Assembly: GCA_003647375.1 (NCBI GenBank)
Contig: QMMS01000301.1
Location: 1-5,697 of the forward strand
DNA length: 5,697 nt
Direction of reading: 5' to 3'
Source of the DNA: Deltaproteobacteria bacterium
GTDB taxonomy: Bacteria; Desulfobacterota; Desulfobacteria; Desulfobacterales; B30-G6
In this document: piece after piece, positions 5,084-5,697 of the stretch
Numbering within the stretch: position 1 is the first letter of the stretch
How the letters are laid out: every line of letters starts with the position of its first letter
Made by a program: the position numbers and the translations under genes
Notes under the pieces: generated by a model
What the model was told of the DNA's origin: nothing
What the model saw: only the letters and a program-made list of their open reading frames with translations
The model's database searches: none

Positions 5084-5697
5084 ATGAATAGTGAAACCAT
5101 AAGCCTGCCGATTTCCGGTATGACATGTGCCAACTGTGCCATGAATATCGAACGGGTCGTTGGCAAACTGAAGGGTGTCCAGGCCGTCAATGTCAATTTT
5201 GCCTCTGAGCAGGCCAGCGTGACCTATGACAACGGCAAGCTTACGCTGAATGATATTGCCGACCAGGTTACAAAAGCCGGATTCGGTGTCGTCACCCCCC
5301 AGGACGGTACTGACGTAGAAGATGCGGAACAGGCTGCCCGTGATGCCGAAATCAGGAACCAGACCCGCAAATTCATCATCGGCGTTATGTTTGCCTTGCC
5401 GCTCTTTGTATTGAGTATGGCCAGAGATTTCAGTCTTCTGGGGGACTGGAGCCACCAGGTGTGGGTCAACTGGCTGTTTTTTGCCCTGGCCACCCCGGTG
5501 CAGTTCTACACAGGATGGGACTATTACGTGGGCGGACTGAAAAGCCTGAGGAACAGGAGTGCCAACATGGATGTGCTCGTGGCGCTGGGTTCGTCAGTGG
5601 CCTACTTTTATTCAACGTTCCTGCTGGTGGCCCCCTCACTGGGTTCCCATGTTTATTTTGAAACCTCTGCGGTGATCATCACCCTGATCAAACTCGG
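5084..5697 (+). CDS. copA: Copper-translocating P1B-type ATPase, N-terminal part
   Basis: The first 204 residues of a heavy-metal P-type ATPase, cut by the right edge of the window. The enzyme would use ATP to move Cu(I) out of the cytoplasm across the inner membrane. Residues about 6-69 form one heavy-metal-associated domain with the metal site GMTCANC at 12-18, followed by a short linker. Hydrophobic segments at about 97-113 and 127-146 are the two class-specific helices MA and MB; after GLKSLRNRSANMDVLVALG (151-169) come the next two at about 162-182 and 189 onward, ending in the VYFETSAVIITLIKLG stretch typical of CopA. The CPC metal-transport motif and the catalytic DKTGT lie outside the window, so copper rather than another soft metal is inferred from these sequences. 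The start at 5084 is the first ATG before the HMA domain; GGA at 5073-5075 is a weak ribosome binding site. It has its own promoter and is separated from cysQ by 220 bp. Confidence 0.93.
   Translation, partial: MNSETISLPISGMTCANCAMNIERVVGKLKGVQAVNVNFASEQASVTYDNGKLTLNDIADQVTKAGFGVVTPQDGTDVEDAEQAARDAEIRNQTRKFIIGVMFALPLFVLSMARDFSLLGDWSHQVWVNWLFFALATPVQFYTGWDYYVGGLKSLRNRSANMDVLVALGSSVAYFYSTFLLVAPSLGSHVYFETSAVIITLIKL

Noticed and set aside
4873..5493. Minus-strand open frames covering the cysQ-copA spacer and the 5' part of copA
   Set aside because: They overlap the clearly conserved HMA and membrane region of CopA in antisense, or run through repeats, and resemble no protein family.

Overview
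The window looks like a piece of a mesophilic, moderate-GC Gram-negative chromosome. My best guess is Desulfobacterota (deltaproteobacterial) or a related environmental lineage. The guess rests on a DUF4124 periplasmic protein, a YcaO protein with a C-terminal TPR tail, and intergenic spacers full of degenerate 7-8 bp tandem repeats of a kind I associate with that group. It is an inference; no phylogenetic marker here settles it.

Layout, left to right. (1) The 3' end of a gene that enters from outside the window, product unknown, ends at 661 and is followed by a clear bidirectional terminator (706-733). (2) The spacer 734-850 holds two inverted repeats: a nested interrupted palindrome (748-786) and a perfect 12-bp AT-rich hairpin (802-829). 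(3) On the minus strand lie tRNA-Ala(CGC), with its CCA encoded, and upstream of it a small exported DUF4124/coiled-coil protein whose real start is at 1487. (4) On the plus strand is a 575-residue YcaO-domain protein with four TPR units (1797-3524). (5) A 508-bp non-coding spacer (3525-4032) is built almost wholly from short-period repeats. (6) cysQ (4033-4863) follows. (7) A second spacer holds more heptamer repeats and a promoter. (8) The first 204 residues of a CopA-type copper P-ATPase run off the right edge (5084-5697).

The genes do not form one pathway. Each is separated by a sizeable spacer with its own ribosome binding site, so they read as independent units. No RiPP precursor peptide, TfuA, cyclodehydratase partner or dehydrogenase accompanies the YcaO gene. 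Its arrangement (YcaO domain then helical repeats, no proline-rich C-terminus) resembles the E. coli YcaO type rather than azoline-forming enzymes. CysQ clears 3'-phosphoadenosine-5'-phosphate and CopA exports copper; both are housekeeping or stress functions.

The most unusual content is non-coding. Several unrelated sequence families in the two right-hand spacers share the same 7-bp (or 7/8-bp) period. One family forms a large inverted repeat and another occurs in opposite orientations on the two sides of cysQ. I found no mobile element, CRISPR array, rRNA or integration site.
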